A stretch of DNA of 64,000 bases from Ruegeria sp. Alg231-54 (GTDB taxonomy: Bacteria > Pseudomonadota > Alphaproteobacteria > Rhodobacterales > Rhodobacteraceae). Under the pieces are notes generated by a model, which saw only the letters and a program-made list of their open reading frames with translations, was not told where the DNA came from and searched no databases. The position numbers and the translations under genes are program-made. Location of the stretch: the NCBI RefSeq assembly GCF_900143525.1, contig NZ_FREZ01000009.1, forward strand, positions 62,007 to 126,006. Reading direction: 5' to 3'. This document shows positions 9,315 through 18,965 of the stretch, in pieces (within the stretch, counting starts at the first letter, position 1; every line of letters starts with the position of its first letter).

Positions 9315-10058
9315 ATGCAGGGGAAAACCGTACTGATAACCGGGGCCAGCCGCGGCATCGGAGCAGAGGCAGGGCGCGTTTTTGCCGCAGCAGGCGCAAA
9401 CGTGGCACTGGTCGCGCGCAGCCGCGATCAGATCGCCGCATTGGCATCTGCGCTTGGCGAAAACGCTATCGCACTGGAATGCGACGTCAGTGATTTTGCG
9501 CAGGTCGAACAGGCCGTTGCAGATTGCGTCGACCGCTTTGGCGGTTTGGATGTCCTGATCGGGAATGCCGGTGTCATTGATCCGATCTTCCATCTTTCGA
9601 ACGCGGATGTTGCGGCTTGGGACAAGGCGATCGATATCAACCTCAAAGGTGTGTTCTACGGAATGCGCGCGGCTTTGCCCATTATGCGGGCGGCGGGCGG
9701 CGGCACCGTGTTGACCGTATCATCCGGCGCGGCCTCGAACCCGATCGAAGCCTGGAGCCATTACTGCGCGTCCAAGGCCGGAGCGAAGATGCTGACGGAA
9801 TGCCTGCATCTTGAGGAATCGATACACGGCATCCGCGCCATGGGTCTGTCACCGGGCACTGTGGCAACCGACATGCAGCGGGTCATCAAGACCAGCGGCA
9901 TAAACGCCGTCAGCCAGTTGGATTGGAGCGATCATATCCCGGCCGATTGGCCAGCGAAGGCGCTGCTGTGGATGTGCACGTCCGATGCGGATGAATTTTT
10001 GGGGACCGAAATCTCGTTGCGGCGTGAAGATATTCGACAAAGGGTTGAGCTGACGTGA
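9315..10058 (+). CDS. SDR-family NAD(P)-dependent oxidoreductase
   Basis: This 247-aa classical short-chain dehydrogenase has the cofactor motif TGASRGIG (9-16), the NAG motif (GNAGV, 83-87) and the catalytic Ser136/137, Tyr150 and Lys154 (HYCASKAG). The substrate is not predictable. It is the first gene of a three-gene operon with a crotonase and a VOC protein, sharing 4 bp with the next gene. The cluster could act on an acyl-CoA or small carbonyl compound; this is inference. Confidence 0.9.
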   Translation: MQGKTVLITGASRGIGAEAGRVFAAAGANVALVARSRDQIAALASALGENAIALECDVSDFAQVEQAVADCVDRFGGLDVLIGNAGVIDPIFHLSNADVAAWDKAIDINLKGVFYGMRAALPIMRAAGGGTVLTVSSGAASNPIEAWSHYCASKAGAKMLTECLHLEESIHGIRAMGLSPGTVATDMQRVIKTSGINAVSQLDWSDHIPADWPAKALLWMCTSDADEFLGTEISLRREDIRQRVELT

Positions 10059-10663
10059 TCGAACTAAAAAAAGAAGACGGTTTGTGGATCGTTACCTTAA
10101 ACAATCCCGGCAAAGCCAATGCGCTGACAGGGGCGATGCTGTCTGAGCTGGCCGAGATTGCCGAAGCCGCCTCCGAGGCGCGCGCGTTGATCCTGACTGG
10201 GGTCGGCAAAGTGTTCAGTGCCGGTGCCGATCTGGATGAGGCTCGCGCGGGTCTTGCAACCTCGGATGTATGGGAGCGTTTGTCGGGCGCAATCGCTGCG
10301 CTGCCATGCCTGACGGTCGCCGCGCTGAATGGCACCCTGGCTGGGGGTGCGAACGGTATGGTGCTGGCCTGCGATATTCGCATTGCGGTCCCATCCGCCA
10401 AGTTTTTCTATCCCGTGATGAAACTGGGGTTTTTACCGCAACCGTCTGATCCCGCCCGCATGTCAGCCCTGATCGGACCATCCCGAACCAAGATGATCCT
10501 GATGGCCGGTCAAAAGATCACGGCGGATGAGGCTTATACCTTTGGTCTGGTGGACCGGGTGGTGGCGCCGGACGCGCTGATCCAGACAGCGCGTGAACTG
10601 GTCGCTGATAGCACCGCCGCCGATCCCCAGATCGCTGCCGGTATAGCCGGGCTGTGCGGATGA
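10055..10663 (+). CDS. Enoyl-CoA hydratase/isomerase (crotonase) family protein, short
   Basis: This 202-aa protein begins with GTG overlapping the SDR stop. It has the crotonase N-terminal pattern (NNPGKANALTGAMLSEL near 18) and the oxyanion-hole loops AGADLDEA near 58 and TLAGGANGM near 100. It is about 50 residues shorter than typical hydratases because the C-terminal helices are cut. The two catalytic glutamates of enoyl-CoA hydratase are not at their usual places: GGANGM replaces the GGxCE-type motif and FYPVMKLG replaces the second. It may therefore be an isomerase, hydrolase or other crotonase chemistry. Confidence 0.82.
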   Translation: MIELKKEDGLWIVTLNNPGKANALTGAMLSELAEIAEAASEARALILTGVGKVFSAGADLDEARAGLATSDVWERLSGAIAALPCLTVAALNGTLAGGANGMVLACDIRIAVPSAKFFYPVMKLGFLPQPSDPARMSALIGPSRTKMILMAGQKITADEAYTFGLVDRVVAPDALIQTARELVADSTAADPQIAAGIAGLCG

Positions 10664-11397
10664 GGCTCTCTGGCTTGCGACTGCGCGTCGCCGATCCTGA
10701 ACAACTTGGCAAATTCTATACGGAAGTTCTTGGGATGTCAGTGCAAACTCACGGGGTGAGCCTTCGCATCGGCTATTTGGGGCAGGACGCCGATTTGCTG
10801 CTGATGCCTGGCGGCAGGGGATACACCCATGACAAAGGACAGCGCTATTGGAAGATCGGTATCACCGTACCGGATGTCGATCTGGCCACCGCAGTCCTGC
10901 GCGACAAGGGGATTGAGGTGTCAGATCCGAAACAGTTTCTGGACATTGGGTATATGTGTCACCTCAAAGACCCCGACGGGTTCGTGATAGAACTGCTTCA
11001 GCACGATTTTGAAGGGAACAGGCCGCCCAACGCCGCGGACCCGAGCGATCCGTTTGCGCAGGCTTGTATCGGCCAGATCACCCTGCGCACCGGGGATATG
11101 GCAGCCGAGGACGCATTCTGCCGTGATCAGGGTATGCGCCTGCTTTCGATGCAGGATGTTGGTCAATACGGGTTTGATCTGCATTTTTATGCGTTCACCG
11201 ACGAGGTTCCTCCAAAAACAGACCCTTGGTCTGTGGAAAACCGCGAATGGCTTTGGAAACGCCCCTACACAACGTTGGAGTTCCAGAATGTCGACGGCGC
11301 CCAATTTTCCAAAGTTCCCGATTATCGCGGGTTGGAGTTTCAGGGGCTTGCCGGGCCGACGCGGGATGCGTTTGGCGACCCGGTAAACCCTGTTTAA
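10660..11397 (+). CDS. VOC-family (glyoxalase/dioxygenase-fold) protein with two domains
   Basis: This 245-aa protein has two vicinal-oxygen-chelate halves. The first (about 1-115) shows LRVADPEQLGKFYTEVLGM and DPDGFVIELLQ, where the Glu is a typical metal ligand. The second (about 128-235) is more divergent. The layout is like extradiol dioxygenases or glyoxalases, but no reaction can be assigned. The ATG at 10660 overlaps the crotonase stop as ATGA, showing translational coupling; a GTG two codons earlier is less likely. Its stop abuts the convergent HNH gene without a gap. Confidence 0.83.
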   Translation: MRLSGLRLRVADPEQLGKFYTEVLGMSVQTHGVSLRIGYLGQDADLLLMPGGRGYTHDKGQRYWKIGITVPDVDLATAVLRDKGIEVSDPKQFLDIGYMCHLKDPDGFVIELLQHDFEGNRPPNAADPSDPFAQACIGQITLRTGDMAAEDAFCRDQGMRLLSMQDVGQYGFDLHFYAFTDEVPPKTDPWSVENREWLWKRPYTTLEFQNVDGAQFSKVPDYRGLEFQGLAGPTRDAFGDPVNPV

Positions 11398-11694
11398 TCA
11401 ACGACCCCGACGCTTGCCCGGAACCTTCGACCGAAAGCCGGGCGGGCGTTTGCGAACCCAATTCAGGAATTTCTCCAACCTCGGATGGGCGCACAGGGCC
11501 TCGACGGTGTTGAATTCACGAGCCAATTCCGCCTCTGTCAGGGTTGCATGCACCTCTTTATGGCAGATCTGGTGTAGCAAGACAGTCGGTCCACCCTTGC
11601 CCCCTTTGAGTTTTGGGATCAGATGGTGCAGGCTTCCGCCCCCGTCCGGGATCGGGCGGTTGCAGAGCGGGCAGATCGGATCGCTGTTCGTCAT
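11398..11694 (-). CDS. HNH-endonuclease-fold protein
   Basis: This 98-aa protein has a zinc-ribbon-like CPLCNRPI at 8-15, then HHLIPKLKGG near 23-32 and ICHKEVHATLT near 43-53, which together form a small beta-beta-alpha-metal HNH fold. The C-terminus is strongly basic (KVPGKRRGR). The real start is the ATG at 11694; the frame upstream is open but enters the divergent flavoprotein region. It lies beside a TIGR03862 flavoprotein, as often seen in Rhodobacterales. Whether it cuts DNA in the cell is unknown. Confidence 0.8.
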   Translation of the reverse strand: MTNSDPICPLCNRPIPDGGGSLHHLIPKLKGGKGGPTVLLHQICHKEVHATLTEAELAREFNTVEALCAHPRLEKFLNWVRKRPPGFRSKVPGKRRGR

Positions 11695-11741
11695 GACAGG
11701 GCAAGGTTGCGTCAGGTGGCGCGAAAGGCAAGAGGGCAGGG

Positions 11742-12926
11742 ATGGTACAGGCACTGGTGATCGGCGGCGGACCCGCAGGCCTGATGGCAGCCGAGGAACT
11801 GGCCAAAGCCGGGCACTCTGTTGTGGTGGCCGAGGCCAAGCCTTCGGTTGCGCGAAAATTCTTGATGGCGGGAAAGTCCGGGCTGAACCTGACCAAGGAC
11901 GAGCCGCTTGAGACTTTGCTGGGATCCTATGGTGAGGCCGCGACCTGGTTGCGACCAATGATTGCCGAATTCGATGCCTCGGACTTGCAAACATGGGCGC
12001 AAGGGTTGGGGCAAGAGTTGTTCACGGGCTCGACCGGCCGGGTGTTTCCGACGTCGATGAAGGCCTCTCCGCTGTTGCGGGCGTGGCTGGCACGGCTGGC
12101 AGAGGCTGGCGTTCAGATCAGAAAACGTTGGCGGTGGGTTGGCTGGGATGGTGCCCAAGCCGTATTCGACACGGATGATGGCAGGCAGAACCTGTGCCCC
12201 GATGTGACTGTTCTTGCGCTGGGCGGGGCAAGCTGGTCGCGGTTGGGATCAGACGGAGAATGGGCATCGGTGCTGACGGGTAAAGGCGTGGCCCTCACAC
12301 CTTTCGCACCCGCAAACTCAGCCGTTTCCGTAGATTGGAGCCCCCATATGCAGCCGCATTTTGGCGCGGCTTTGAAATCGGTTCGGTGGATGGCCGGAGA
12401 GTTGGAAAGCCGGGGCGAGGCTGCGGTGTCGGCGAAAGGGTTGGAAGGGGGCGGATTGTACTCACTGACCCCGGCCTTGCGTGACAGAGCACCGCTTTTT
12501 GTCGACTTGGTTCCGGATTTGGATGCCGATACGCTGCGCAACCGTTTTGCGTCAAAGAAATCAAAAACAACCCTTTCGCAGTGGCTGAAGAAATCTCTGC
12601 ACCTGACTCCGCAAAAGGTTGCCCTGTTTCATGAAATGTCCAAGCGTGACGGCCAGATCCAGTCGCTAGACGTGAGCATGATCAAGCATCTGCAGATCAA
12701 ACACTCGGGCCTGCGCCCGATGGACGAGGCCATTTCCACGGCAGGAGGCGTGCCACGTGCGGCGCTTAGTGAAGGGCTCATGCTGACTGCATGTCCCGGA
12801 GTGTTTTGCGCGGGCGAGATGCTGGATTGGGAGGCCCCAACCGGGGGGTACCTTCTGACAGCCTGCCTGGCGACCGGCCGTTGGGCTGGGCGTTCGGCGG
12901 CATATTGGTTGGATCAAAGCGGTTAG
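11742..12926 (+). CDS. TIGR03862-family flavoprotein (HI0933-like NAD(P)/FAD oxidoreductase)
   Basis: This 394-aa protein starts with a Rossmann FAD motif, IGGGPAGLMAAEEL at about 6-19, and contains the family motif RKFLMAGKSGLNLTKDE at 40-56. It ends with the second FAD motif CAGEMLDWEAPTGGYLLTAC at about 356-375. This is the HI0933/YhiN-like group, whose reaction is not established (related proteins are linked to tRNA or redox biology only by inference). Its stop overlaps that of the convergent holA gene by 4 bp. Confidence 0.85.
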   Translation: MVQALVIGGGPAGLMAAEELAKAGHSVVVAEAKPSVARKFLMAGKSGLNLTKDEPLETLLGSYGEAATWLRPMIAEFDASDLQTWAQGLGQELFTGSTGRVFPTSMKASPLLRAWLARLAEAGVQIRKRWRWVGWDGAQAVFDTDDGRQNLCPDVTVLALGGASWSRLGSDGEWASVLTGKGVALTPFAPANSAVSVDWSPHMQPHFGAALKSVRWMAGELESRGEAAVSAKGLEGGGLYSLTPALRDRAPLFVDLVPDLDADTLRNRFASKKSKTTLSQWLKKSLHLTPQKVALFHEMSKRDGQIQSLDVSMIKHLQIKHSGLRPMDEAISTAGGVPRAALSEGLMLTACPGVFCAGEMLDWEAPTGGYLLTACLATGRWAGRSAAYWLDQSG

Positions 12927-13951
12927 CGGGTCCGCGCCAGCATCGCCAAACGGATCATGGCACGTTCGGCCAATGCCATGGCCGGTGCCGTTTGCCCGGC
13001 CGAGCGCAGCGACAGGTCCGTATCTGTCAGAACCGTCAACGCAGTTTGCAATTTTGGCGCACCCCACCCTTGGGCCTGACGCAGAATGCGGTCGCGCCGT
13101 TTCCCATAAACCGGGGGGCGCAGCTTTCCGATGCCCTGTGCTGCTCCGCCCGGATCGGATGCGCAGGCGTACAAAGTGCGGAAGTGCCTTGTCGCGCCGA
13201 TGCACAGGCTGACCGCATTGGTTCCCTGTGATTGCAAACGTCGGATCAGCGGGCCGATTTCACCCGCGCGACCATCGGCAACCACGTTCAGCACATCATC
13301 CAGTGCGGCCTCGGTCGAGCGGGGCGCGCAGGCTTCGACGTCTTCAATGGTCAGCTCGGAACTGTCACCGCGCTTGTAAAGCGACAGTTTCTCAATCGTT
13401 TGGGTAAAGTCACCGGGGCTTATACCGGTTGCCAGCTCAGCAATCGCGGCCATCGAATCGCGCGGGATGTTTTGCAAACCGGCCTCAGAAAGTATGCGTT
13501 CGACTTCGGCCCGGGATGGTGGGTCGTCATAGATACCTACCGCATAGGCCGAGCGGTGCGATTCGAACGCTTTGCGAATCTTGGAGCTGGCCTTGAGCTG
13601 CCCGGCGGTGACGATGATTTGGGCATCGCCAGCTACCCAATCTTCCAGCGCGGCAAGGATTGCGGGGGCGGCCGTGTCGGTTGTGTCTTCGACGAATACA
13701 GCGCGTGGCCCGGGAAAGAACCCGACCGCCTTGACCGCGTCCAGCAACAAGGCCGGATCGCCACGCAGATCGCTTCCGGGCAGGCGGGTCAACCGCATCT
13801 CTTCTTCGGCATTGGCGCCCAGCAGAGCGGCCAAAACCTGTTGCCGCTTTAGCGCCACGCGCATCGCATCCGCACCGTAGATCAACAGCCCGGTCTTATC
13901 CGCGTCGGGTCTCGAGAAATATCCCTCGGCCTCGCGCGGGCTCAGCTTCAT
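12923..13951 (-). CDS. holA: DNA polymerase III subunit delta
   Basis: HolA opens the beta sliding clamp within the clamp-loader complex. The 342-aa protein has the expected length and the family N-terminus (LLIYGADAMRVALKRQQVLA near 23-42), with the AAA-like second domain and the alpha-helical collar domain at the C-terminus (ATRHFRTLYACAS near 255). The start ATG overlaps lptE by 4 bp. The leuS-lptE-holA order is conserved in many proteobacteria and supports the call. Confidence 0.93.
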   Translation of the reverse strand: MKLSPREAEGYFSRPDADKTGLLIYGADAMRVALKRQQVLAALLGANAEEEMRLTRLPGSDLRGDPALLLDAVKAVGFFPGPRAVFVEDTTDTAAPAILAALEDWVAGDAQIIVTAGQLKASSKIRKAFESHRSAYAVGIYDDPPSRAEVERILSEAGLQNIPRDSMAAIAELATGISPGDFTQTIEKLSLYKRGDSSELTIEDVEACAPRSTEAALDDVLNVVADGRAGEIGPLIRRLQSQGTNAVSLCIGATRHFRTLYACASDPGGAAQGIGKLRPPVYGKRRDRILRQAQGWGAPKLQTALTVLTDTDLSLRSAGQTAPAMALAERAMIRLAMLARTR

Positions 13952-14439
13952 GCGGACAGGCCCGGCGTGGCGTACAGCCGACTGATGATCTGATCGGACA
14001 GAATCACCATCAGGCGCTGCGTAGCATCCCGCTCATCAGCCAGTGTGGATACGGTGGAACCAGCAGCCGAATACCCCACGAAGTCCGTCACCGAGCCAGA
14101 GGCAAGAACTTGCCCCGTCGCTTTCGATCTAAGCGAATAGTTGGCGGTCCCGTTGATGATAAGACGGTTGGTTTCGTTCGTTGAGGTGATCGATGCCGCC
14201 ACCGTCTGGGTCACGACGGAAACGTCCAGACTGTATTCACTGCCGGATGTTGCGCTACGGCCTAGCTTTTGTTCCAGATCTTCGACCAGAAGAAAGCTGG
14301 TGACCGTGTTTGGTGCCGACACTTCTACGCGACCAAAAAGGGCCGAGCCCGATCCGCCCGGAGCGTACACAGGTTCAAACCCGCAGGCGGCAAGGGCCAG
14401 CGGCATCAGCAAAAAGGTTCTGCGGTTAAACGACGACAT
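13948..14439 (-). CDS. lptE: LPS-assembly lipoprotein LptE
   Basis: LptE plugs the LptD barrel and helps insert LPS into the outer membrane. The 163-aa protein has a lipoprotein signal peptide with lipobox LALAAC (Cys19) followed by GFEPVYAPG, a family-typical start of the mature protein, and the conserved [19 protein letters not shown] near the C-terminus. It overlaps leuS by 14 bp upstream and holA by 4 bp downstream, so all three are translationally coupled. Confidence 0.9.
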   Translation of the reverse strand: MSSFNRRTFLLMPLALAACGFEPVYAPGGSGSALFGRVEVSAPNTVTSFLLVEDLEQKLGRSATSGSEYSLDVSVVTQTVAASITSTNETNRLIINGTANYSLRSKATGQVLASGSVTDFVGYSAAGSTVSTLADERDATQRLMVILSDQIISRLYATPGLSA

Positions 14440-16978
14440 TCACAATCCGGCCCGGTACAACGATTACTTTCTTGGGTGTGGCGCCATCCAGCGCCTTTTG
14501 CACAGCTTCGGTGCTCAGCGCGACTTTTTCAACCTCGTCCTTGGGCATATCTTTGGCCACGCTGATTTCCGCGCGGCGCTTGCCGTTGATCTGGATCGGC
14601 AGGGTGACGGTGTCGTCCACCAGCATAGCTGCATCCGCAATTGGCCATGGCGTCGTGGCAACCAGCCCTTCGCCACCCAGCAGCTGCCAAAGCTCCTCGG
14701 ACAGGTGTGGGGTCATCGGCGACATCAGCTGTGCCAGCGTTTTGGCGGCCTCGCGTTTGGCTGCGGTGCCCGCCTTGGATTTGGCTAGCGTGTTGGTGAA
14801 AGCATAAAGCTTGGCGATTGAGGCGTTGAAGCCGAAAGACTCGACTCCGCCTGTGACGTCATGGATGGCTTTGTGCATCTCGCGCAGCAGGGTTTCATCC
14901 TCGGCATTGGCCGGAACATCCGATTCGGCGATTTCCGAGGCGATCCGATGCACACGGCTGAGGTGCTTGAACGCAGCCTCGGCCCCGGATGCGGTCCATT
15001 CGACATCCCGTTCAGGCGGCGAATCGGACAGGACGAACCAACGCGCGGTATCCGCGCCGAAGGCCGAGATGATGCTGACCGGGTCGACCACGTTTTTCTT
15101 TGATTTCGACATCTTGGCCGAGGGGATAATCTCAACGTCGGTGCCGTCGGCCAGTTTTCCGTCGGTCACATCTTCGGGCAGGTGATAAACCGGACGGCCA
15201 TTGGCGTCGCGTGTCTGATAGATCTCATGCGTGACCATGCCTTGCGTGAACAACGCATTGAACGGCTCGATGGCTTTCTTAGGCAGGTGACCCGTGATGT
15301 TCATCGCCCGCGCGAAGAAGCGCGAATAGAGCAGGTGCAGAATCGCGTGCTCGATACCGCCGATATACTGGTCGACATTCATCCAGTATTCGGCCTCGGC
15401 CAGATCGGTGGGTGTGTCAGCGCGTGGCGCGGTGAAACGGGCGAAATACCACGACGAATCGACGAAGGTGTCCATCGTGTCGGTTTCGCGTTTGGCAGGC
15501 GCGCCGCAAGACGGGCAAGGGGTGTCACGCCAATTGGCATGGCGGTCCAGCGGGTTGCCGGGGATCGAGAAGTCGATGGGTTTGCCGTTGCCGTCGTCAT
15601 AAGGCAATTCTATCGGCAGATTCTCTTTCTTCTCGGGCACGGTGCCACATTTGTCGCAATGCACGACCGGAATCGGGCAACCCCAATAGCGTTGACGGCT
15701 GAGCCCCCAATCGCGCAGGCGATATTTAGTGACGCCTTCACCCCAACCTGCTTTTTCCGCGAAATCGACGGTGGCGTTGATCGCCTCATCCCCCGTGGCC
15801 TCGGTCAGGCCTGCGAAGTGGTCCACCCAGCGGACTTTTTCAGTTTTCGGCGGCACAAAAGCGATCTTGTCGACCGTCGTATTGTCACCCAGTGCAAAGA
15901 AGGTGTCGATGACCGGCAGGCCATACTTGCGGCAGAAATCAAGGTCGCGCTGGTCATGCGCGGGGCAGGCAAAGATCGCGCCAGTTCCGTAATCCATCAG
16001 GATGAAGTTGGCGATCCAGACCGGCAGTTCCCAGTTCGGGTCCAGCGGGTGACGCACGCGAATGCCGGTGTCGTAACCCAGCTTTTCGGCCGTCTCGATG
16101 GCCTCTTCCGTGGTGCCACCCTTGCGGCATTCGGCAACAAACTCAGCAACTTCGGGGTTTTCGGCCTCAAGCTGCTTGGCAATCGGGTGATCCGGCGAAA
16201 TACCAACAAAGGACGCGCCCAACAGCGTATCGGGCCGAGTCGTATAGACGGTGATGGGCTCACCACCATCAGTACGTTCGAAGCCAAATTGCAGGCCGCG
16301 CGACTTGCCGATCCAGTTTTCCTGCATCAGCCGCACTTTGGCAGGCCAGTTCTCCAGCGTATCAAGCGCATCCAGCAATTCTTCGGAATAGTCCGAGATT
16401 TTGAAGAACCACTGTGTCAGCTCGCGCCGTTCTACCAGTGCGCCTGAGCGCCAGCCACGTCCATTTTCCACCTGTTCATTGGCCAGAACGGTCATGTCGA
16501 CCGGGTCCCAGTTCACCACGGCGTTCTTGCGGTAAACCAACCCAGTATCGAGCATATCGAGGAACAGAGCCTGCTGCTGGCCATAATATTCGGGGTCACA
16601 GGTGGCGAATTCGCGGGACCAGTCAATCGACAGGCCCAGTGGCTTCATCTGTCCGCGCATGTCGGCGATGTTGCTATAGGTCCAGTCTTTCGGGTGGCCG
16701 CCAATGGCCATGGCGGCGTTCTCTGCGGGCATCCCGAAGGCATCCCAGCCCATCGGGTGCAGCACGTTATGCCCCGTCGCGAGCTTGTGACGCGCAATGA
16801 CGTCGCCCATCGTATAGTTGCGCACATGCCCCATATGGATTCGCCCTGACGGGTAGGGGAACATCTCAAGCACATAATATTTCGGCTTGTCCGCCTTATG
16901 GTCGGCGGTGAAGATCCCGGCCTTGTCCCAGGCCTCTTGCCATTTTGCTTCGATTTCGGTGGCCGAGTAGCGCGACAT
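14426..16978 (-). CDS. leuS: Leucyl-tRNA synthetase
   Basis: This 850-aa class I synthetase charges tRNA-Leu. The HIGH motif appears as HMGH (48-51) within [15 protein letters not shown], and the KMSKS loop as [14 protein letters not shown] near residue 620. The CP1 editing domain lies between (about 220-420, with [13 protein letters not shown] at its start). Length matches bacterial LeuRS. The ATG ([14 protein letters not shown]) is the expected N-terminus. It leads the leuS-lptE-holA operon; a DUF3576 lipoprotein gene lies upstream on the same strand. Confidence 0.98.
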   Translation of the reverse strand: MSRYSATEIEAKWQEAWDKAGIFTADHKADKPKYYVLEMFPYPSGRIHMGHVRNYTMGDVIARHKLATGHNVLHPMGWDAFGMPAENAAMAIGGHPKDWTYSNIADMRGQMKPLGLSIDWSREFATCDPEYYGQQQALFLDMLDTGLVYRKNAVVNWDPVDMTVLANEQVENGRGWRSGALVERRELTQWFFKISDYSEELLDALDTLENWPAKVRLMQENWIGKSRGLQFGFERTDGGEPITVYTTRPDTLLGASFVGISPDHPIAKQLEAENPEVAEFVAECRKGGTTEEAIETAEKLGYDTGIRVRHPLDPNWELPVWIANFILMDYGTGAIFACPAHDQRDLDFCRKYGLPVIDTFFALGDNTTVDKIAFVPPKTEKVRWVDHFAGLTEATGDEAINATVDFAEKAGWGEGVTKYRLRDWGLSRQRYWGCPIPVVHCDKCGTVPEKKENLPIELPYDDGNGKPIDFSIPGNPLDRHANWRDTPCPSCGAPAKRETDTMDTFVDSSWYFARFTAPRADTPTDLAEAEYWMNVDQYIGGIEHAILHLLYSRFFARAMNITGHLPKKAIEPFNALFTQGMVTHEIYQTRDANGRPVYHLPEDVTDGKLADGTDVEIIPSAKMSKSKKNVVDPVSIISAFGADTARWFVLSDSPPERDVEWTASGAEAAFKHLSRVHRIASEIAESDVPANAEDETLLREMHKAIHDVTGGVESFGFNASIAKLYAFTNTLAKSKAGTAAKREAAKTLAQLMSPMTPHLSEELWQLLGGEGLVATTPWPIADAAMLVDDTVTLPIQINGKRRAEISVAKDMPKDEVEKVALSTEAVQKALDGATPKKVIVVPGRIVNVVV

Positions 16979-17050
16979 TGTGCGGTCCTTCGTGAATGAA
17001 AACGCCGGGCGTGAACCCGGCGTGGTAATATTGTGATTTTCAGCGGGTGG

Positions 17051-17539
17051 CTAGAGTTTGTTGTCCGCAATGCGCAACTGGCGTGCGCGATTCAGGATCG
17101 CATCCTCGACCGCCCGGGCCGTTGCAGCGCTGACCGGAGCGCCTCCGCTGCTTTGCAGTGCTACCGAAAGGGACCGCGCCGCCAGGGCCGGGTCACTTAT
17201 ATGCACGGTAGCGCGATAAGAGCGTCCGCCACCAGGAGGCGTGCCGTAACCTGTTACGATCACGCCGGTAAATGGATCAACTTCCTGAATTGGGAGGAAA
17301 TTCAGCACATCCAGTGAGGCCGCCCACAAATACCGGTTCACATTGACGATCTGTTCAGCATTCCCGCGGTTGAACACGTCCCAGATTGTCGTGCGTTCTG
17401 GATCGTTCAGCTCTCGTTCTTCCGTGCGTGTGCTATCTGTATACAGCAACGCGGGATTCGGAGCCGCACTCTGATTCTGTCCGCAGGCCGACACGGCAGC
17501 AGTCATTATGATCAAACCGAAAATCGTCTGCAGGCGCAT
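17051..17539 (-). CDS. DUF3576 lipoprotein
   Basis: This 162-aa protein starts at ATG 17539 (MRLQTIFGL), with AGGA about 9 nt upstream; an ATG seven codons earlier has a poorer site. A lipobox TAAVSAC near residue 18 predicts outer-membrane lipidation. The body contains TIWDVFNRGN, VNRYLWAASLDVLNFLPI and a VTGYGTPPGG turn, which I recognise as DUF3576, a family of unknown function in alphaproteobacteria. It lies just upstream of leuS (72-bp gap) and may share its transcript, placing it in the LPS-related run. Confidence 0.8.
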   Translation of the reverse strand: MRLQTIFGLIIMTAAVSACGQNQSAAPNPALLYTDSTRTEERELNDPERTTIWDVFNRGNAEQIVNVNRYLWAASLDVLNFLPIQEVDPFTGVIVTGYGTPPGGGRSYRATVHISDPALAARSLSVALQSSGGAPVSAATARAVEDAILNRARQLRIADNKL

Positions 17540-17822
17540 TGTCGACTGGTCCTGTTTCACTTGGTCTACTTTATTACGTGTTACTCCTAGACAAGGTCCA
17601 GTTCAGCAACAACCCTATTCTTGTTACACATGTCAGTGTGGACGGCAGTTTAGTCCCCAAATATCGACTGTGGCATCCTTGCACCAATTTGGGGTCAATG
17701 CACCCCTCACATTTAAGGCAAGCTTGCGCTTTGGGGGTAATCCGAGCGAAACGGTTCCCGTGCTGAGACATGTGCTGAGGCATGTGTCGAGTAGAAAAAC
17801 TTTTGAAACCGAGGGAAACAAG
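17540..17822. promoter_or_regulatory. Porin upstream region with inverted and tandem repeats
   Basis: The 283 bp between the DUF3576 and porin start codons hold no gene. It contains an 8-bp inverted repeat, CCCCAAAT (17655-17662) with ATTTGGGG (17687-17694); a perfect 10-bp palindrome GCAAGCTTGC (17718-17727); and a near-exact 12-bp tandem repeat, TGCTGAGACATG (17761-17772) then TGCTGAGGCATG (17773-17784), in the likely 5' leader. The porin ribosome-binding site is GAGGG ahead of the ATG. A long structured leader is usual for strongly expressed, post-transcriptionally controlled porins; the repeats could be regulator or sRNA targets. Confidence 0.5.
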
Positions 17823-18863
17823 ATGAAAAAAGTTCTCTTCGCATCGACCGCTCTGATCGCAACCGCAAGTGTTGCAGCGGCCGACGTTAAGTTCAGCGGC
17901 TATGGCCGTTTTGGTATTGGCTATCAGGAAGACCGTACCGGTACCGTTGACAACTTCGTGACCGACCCGGCAACTGGTGAAATTGCTCGTGGTACTGGTG
18001 ATGCCGCAACTGCAACTGTTGACACCGACAACACCATCCTGGTCTCGCGCTTCCGCCTGAACATCGACGGCACCGCAGAAACCGATGGCGGCGTTGAGTT
18101 CTCGGCTCGTGTTCGTCTGCAGGCTGACGAAAACGCTGGCAACGGCGAAGCCAACTCGGCTGGCCTGAACGGCGCACGTTTCTCGGTCATCTACGGTGGT
18201 CTGCGTGTTGACGCCGGCAACGTTGCGGGTTCGTTCGACAACTTGGCGAACTACTACGGTAACGAGCCTGGCCTGGAAAGCTTCATCGGCCAGTACTCGG
18301 GCGTTGACTATAGCTTCCTGGGTTACTCGTCGACCGGTTCGGGTTCGAACGCTGTGTTCTTCCAGTACGCAGTTGGCGATTTCGCGTTCGGCGCGTCATA
18401 TGACCAGGCAACTGTTGCTCTGGACGGTGTGCCGCAGGATGCGGACCGCTGGGACGTTAGCGTAACCTACAACTTCAACAACATCACCGCTGCACTGGCC
18501 TATGGTCAGACCAAGGCGAACGTGAACGCCAGCAGCGAAAAGCAGTCGCTGACCGTTCTGACCCTGGGCGCAGAATTCGGTGACTTCTCGGGTACACTGT
18601 TCGTAGCTGACGATGACGTTGTAAACGAAGCTCGCAACGGCACCGCATACGGTCTGTCGCTGGCCTACAACCTTGGCGCCGCAACCACTCTGACCGCAGC
18701 TTACGGTGACGGTTCGGCGGATGACGACAACCAGCAATATGGTATTGGCGTTAAGTACGACCTGGGTGGCGGTGCATCGCTGCGCGGTGGTGTTGGCAGC
18801 GAGAAGCGTGGCGACGGCGACAGCCGCGTCCGTGCTGACTTCGGTGCTCAGTTCAACTTCTAA
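17823..18863 (+). CDS. Outer-membrane porin (Rhodobacter-type general porin)
   Basis: This 346-aa product has a clear signal peptide, MKKVLFASTALIATASVAAA, with mature start DVKFSGYGRFGIGYQ, the classic first beta strand of alphaproteobacterial porins. The mature chain is acidic, rich in alternating beta strands with Gly/Asn/Asp turns, and ends RADFGAQFNF, the C-terminal Phe that outer-membrane barrels need for BAM recognition. It should form a trimeric 16-strand diffusion pore. The codon use is strongly biased (many GTT, GGT, AAC), fitting high expression. It is monocistronic, with a Rho-independent terminator at 18886. Confidence 0.95.
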   Translation: MKKVLFASTALIATASVAAADVKFSGYGRFGIGYQEDRTGTVDNFVTDPATGEIARGTGDAATATVDTDNTILVSRFRLNIDGTAETDGGVEFSARVRLQADENAGNGEANSAGLNGARFSVIYGGLRVDAGNVAGSFDNLANYYGNEPGLESFIGQYSGVDYSFLGYSSTGSGSNAVFFQYAVGDFAFGASYDQATVALDGVPQDADRWDVSVTYNFNNITAALAYGQTKANVNASSEKQSLTVLTLGAEFGDFSGTLFVADDDVVNEARNGTAYGLSLAYNLGAATTLTAAYGDGSADDDNQQYGIGVKYDLGGGASLRGGVGSEKRGDGDSRVRADFGAQFNF

Positions 18864-18885
18864 GTTGAGCTAATCCACAAAGTTT

Positions 18886-18916
18886 AAGGGCAGGTCTTCG
18901 GACCTGCCCTTTTCTT
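18886..18916 (+). terminator. Rho-independent terminator of the porin gene
   Basis: AAGGGCAGGTC (18886-18896) pairs with GACCTGCCCTT (18901-18911) around a stable TTCG tetraloop, followed by TTCTTTT. It lies 22 bp past the porin stop codon and before the YggS gene. Confidence 0.92.
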
Positions 18917-18965
18917 TTGCGTGGACTTGGTGTTTTTCTGCCCTCAAAGCAGAGAGAGGGAATCC

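Noticed and set aside
15182-16447. 421-codon plus-strand open frame within leuS
   Set aside because: It is antisense to leuS; the Arg/Gly-rich translation has no recognisable domain and arises from GC-rich codon bias.
17508-17822. Upstream extension of the porin frame
   Set aside because: The signal peptide begins at 17823; the extension runs through leader repeats.
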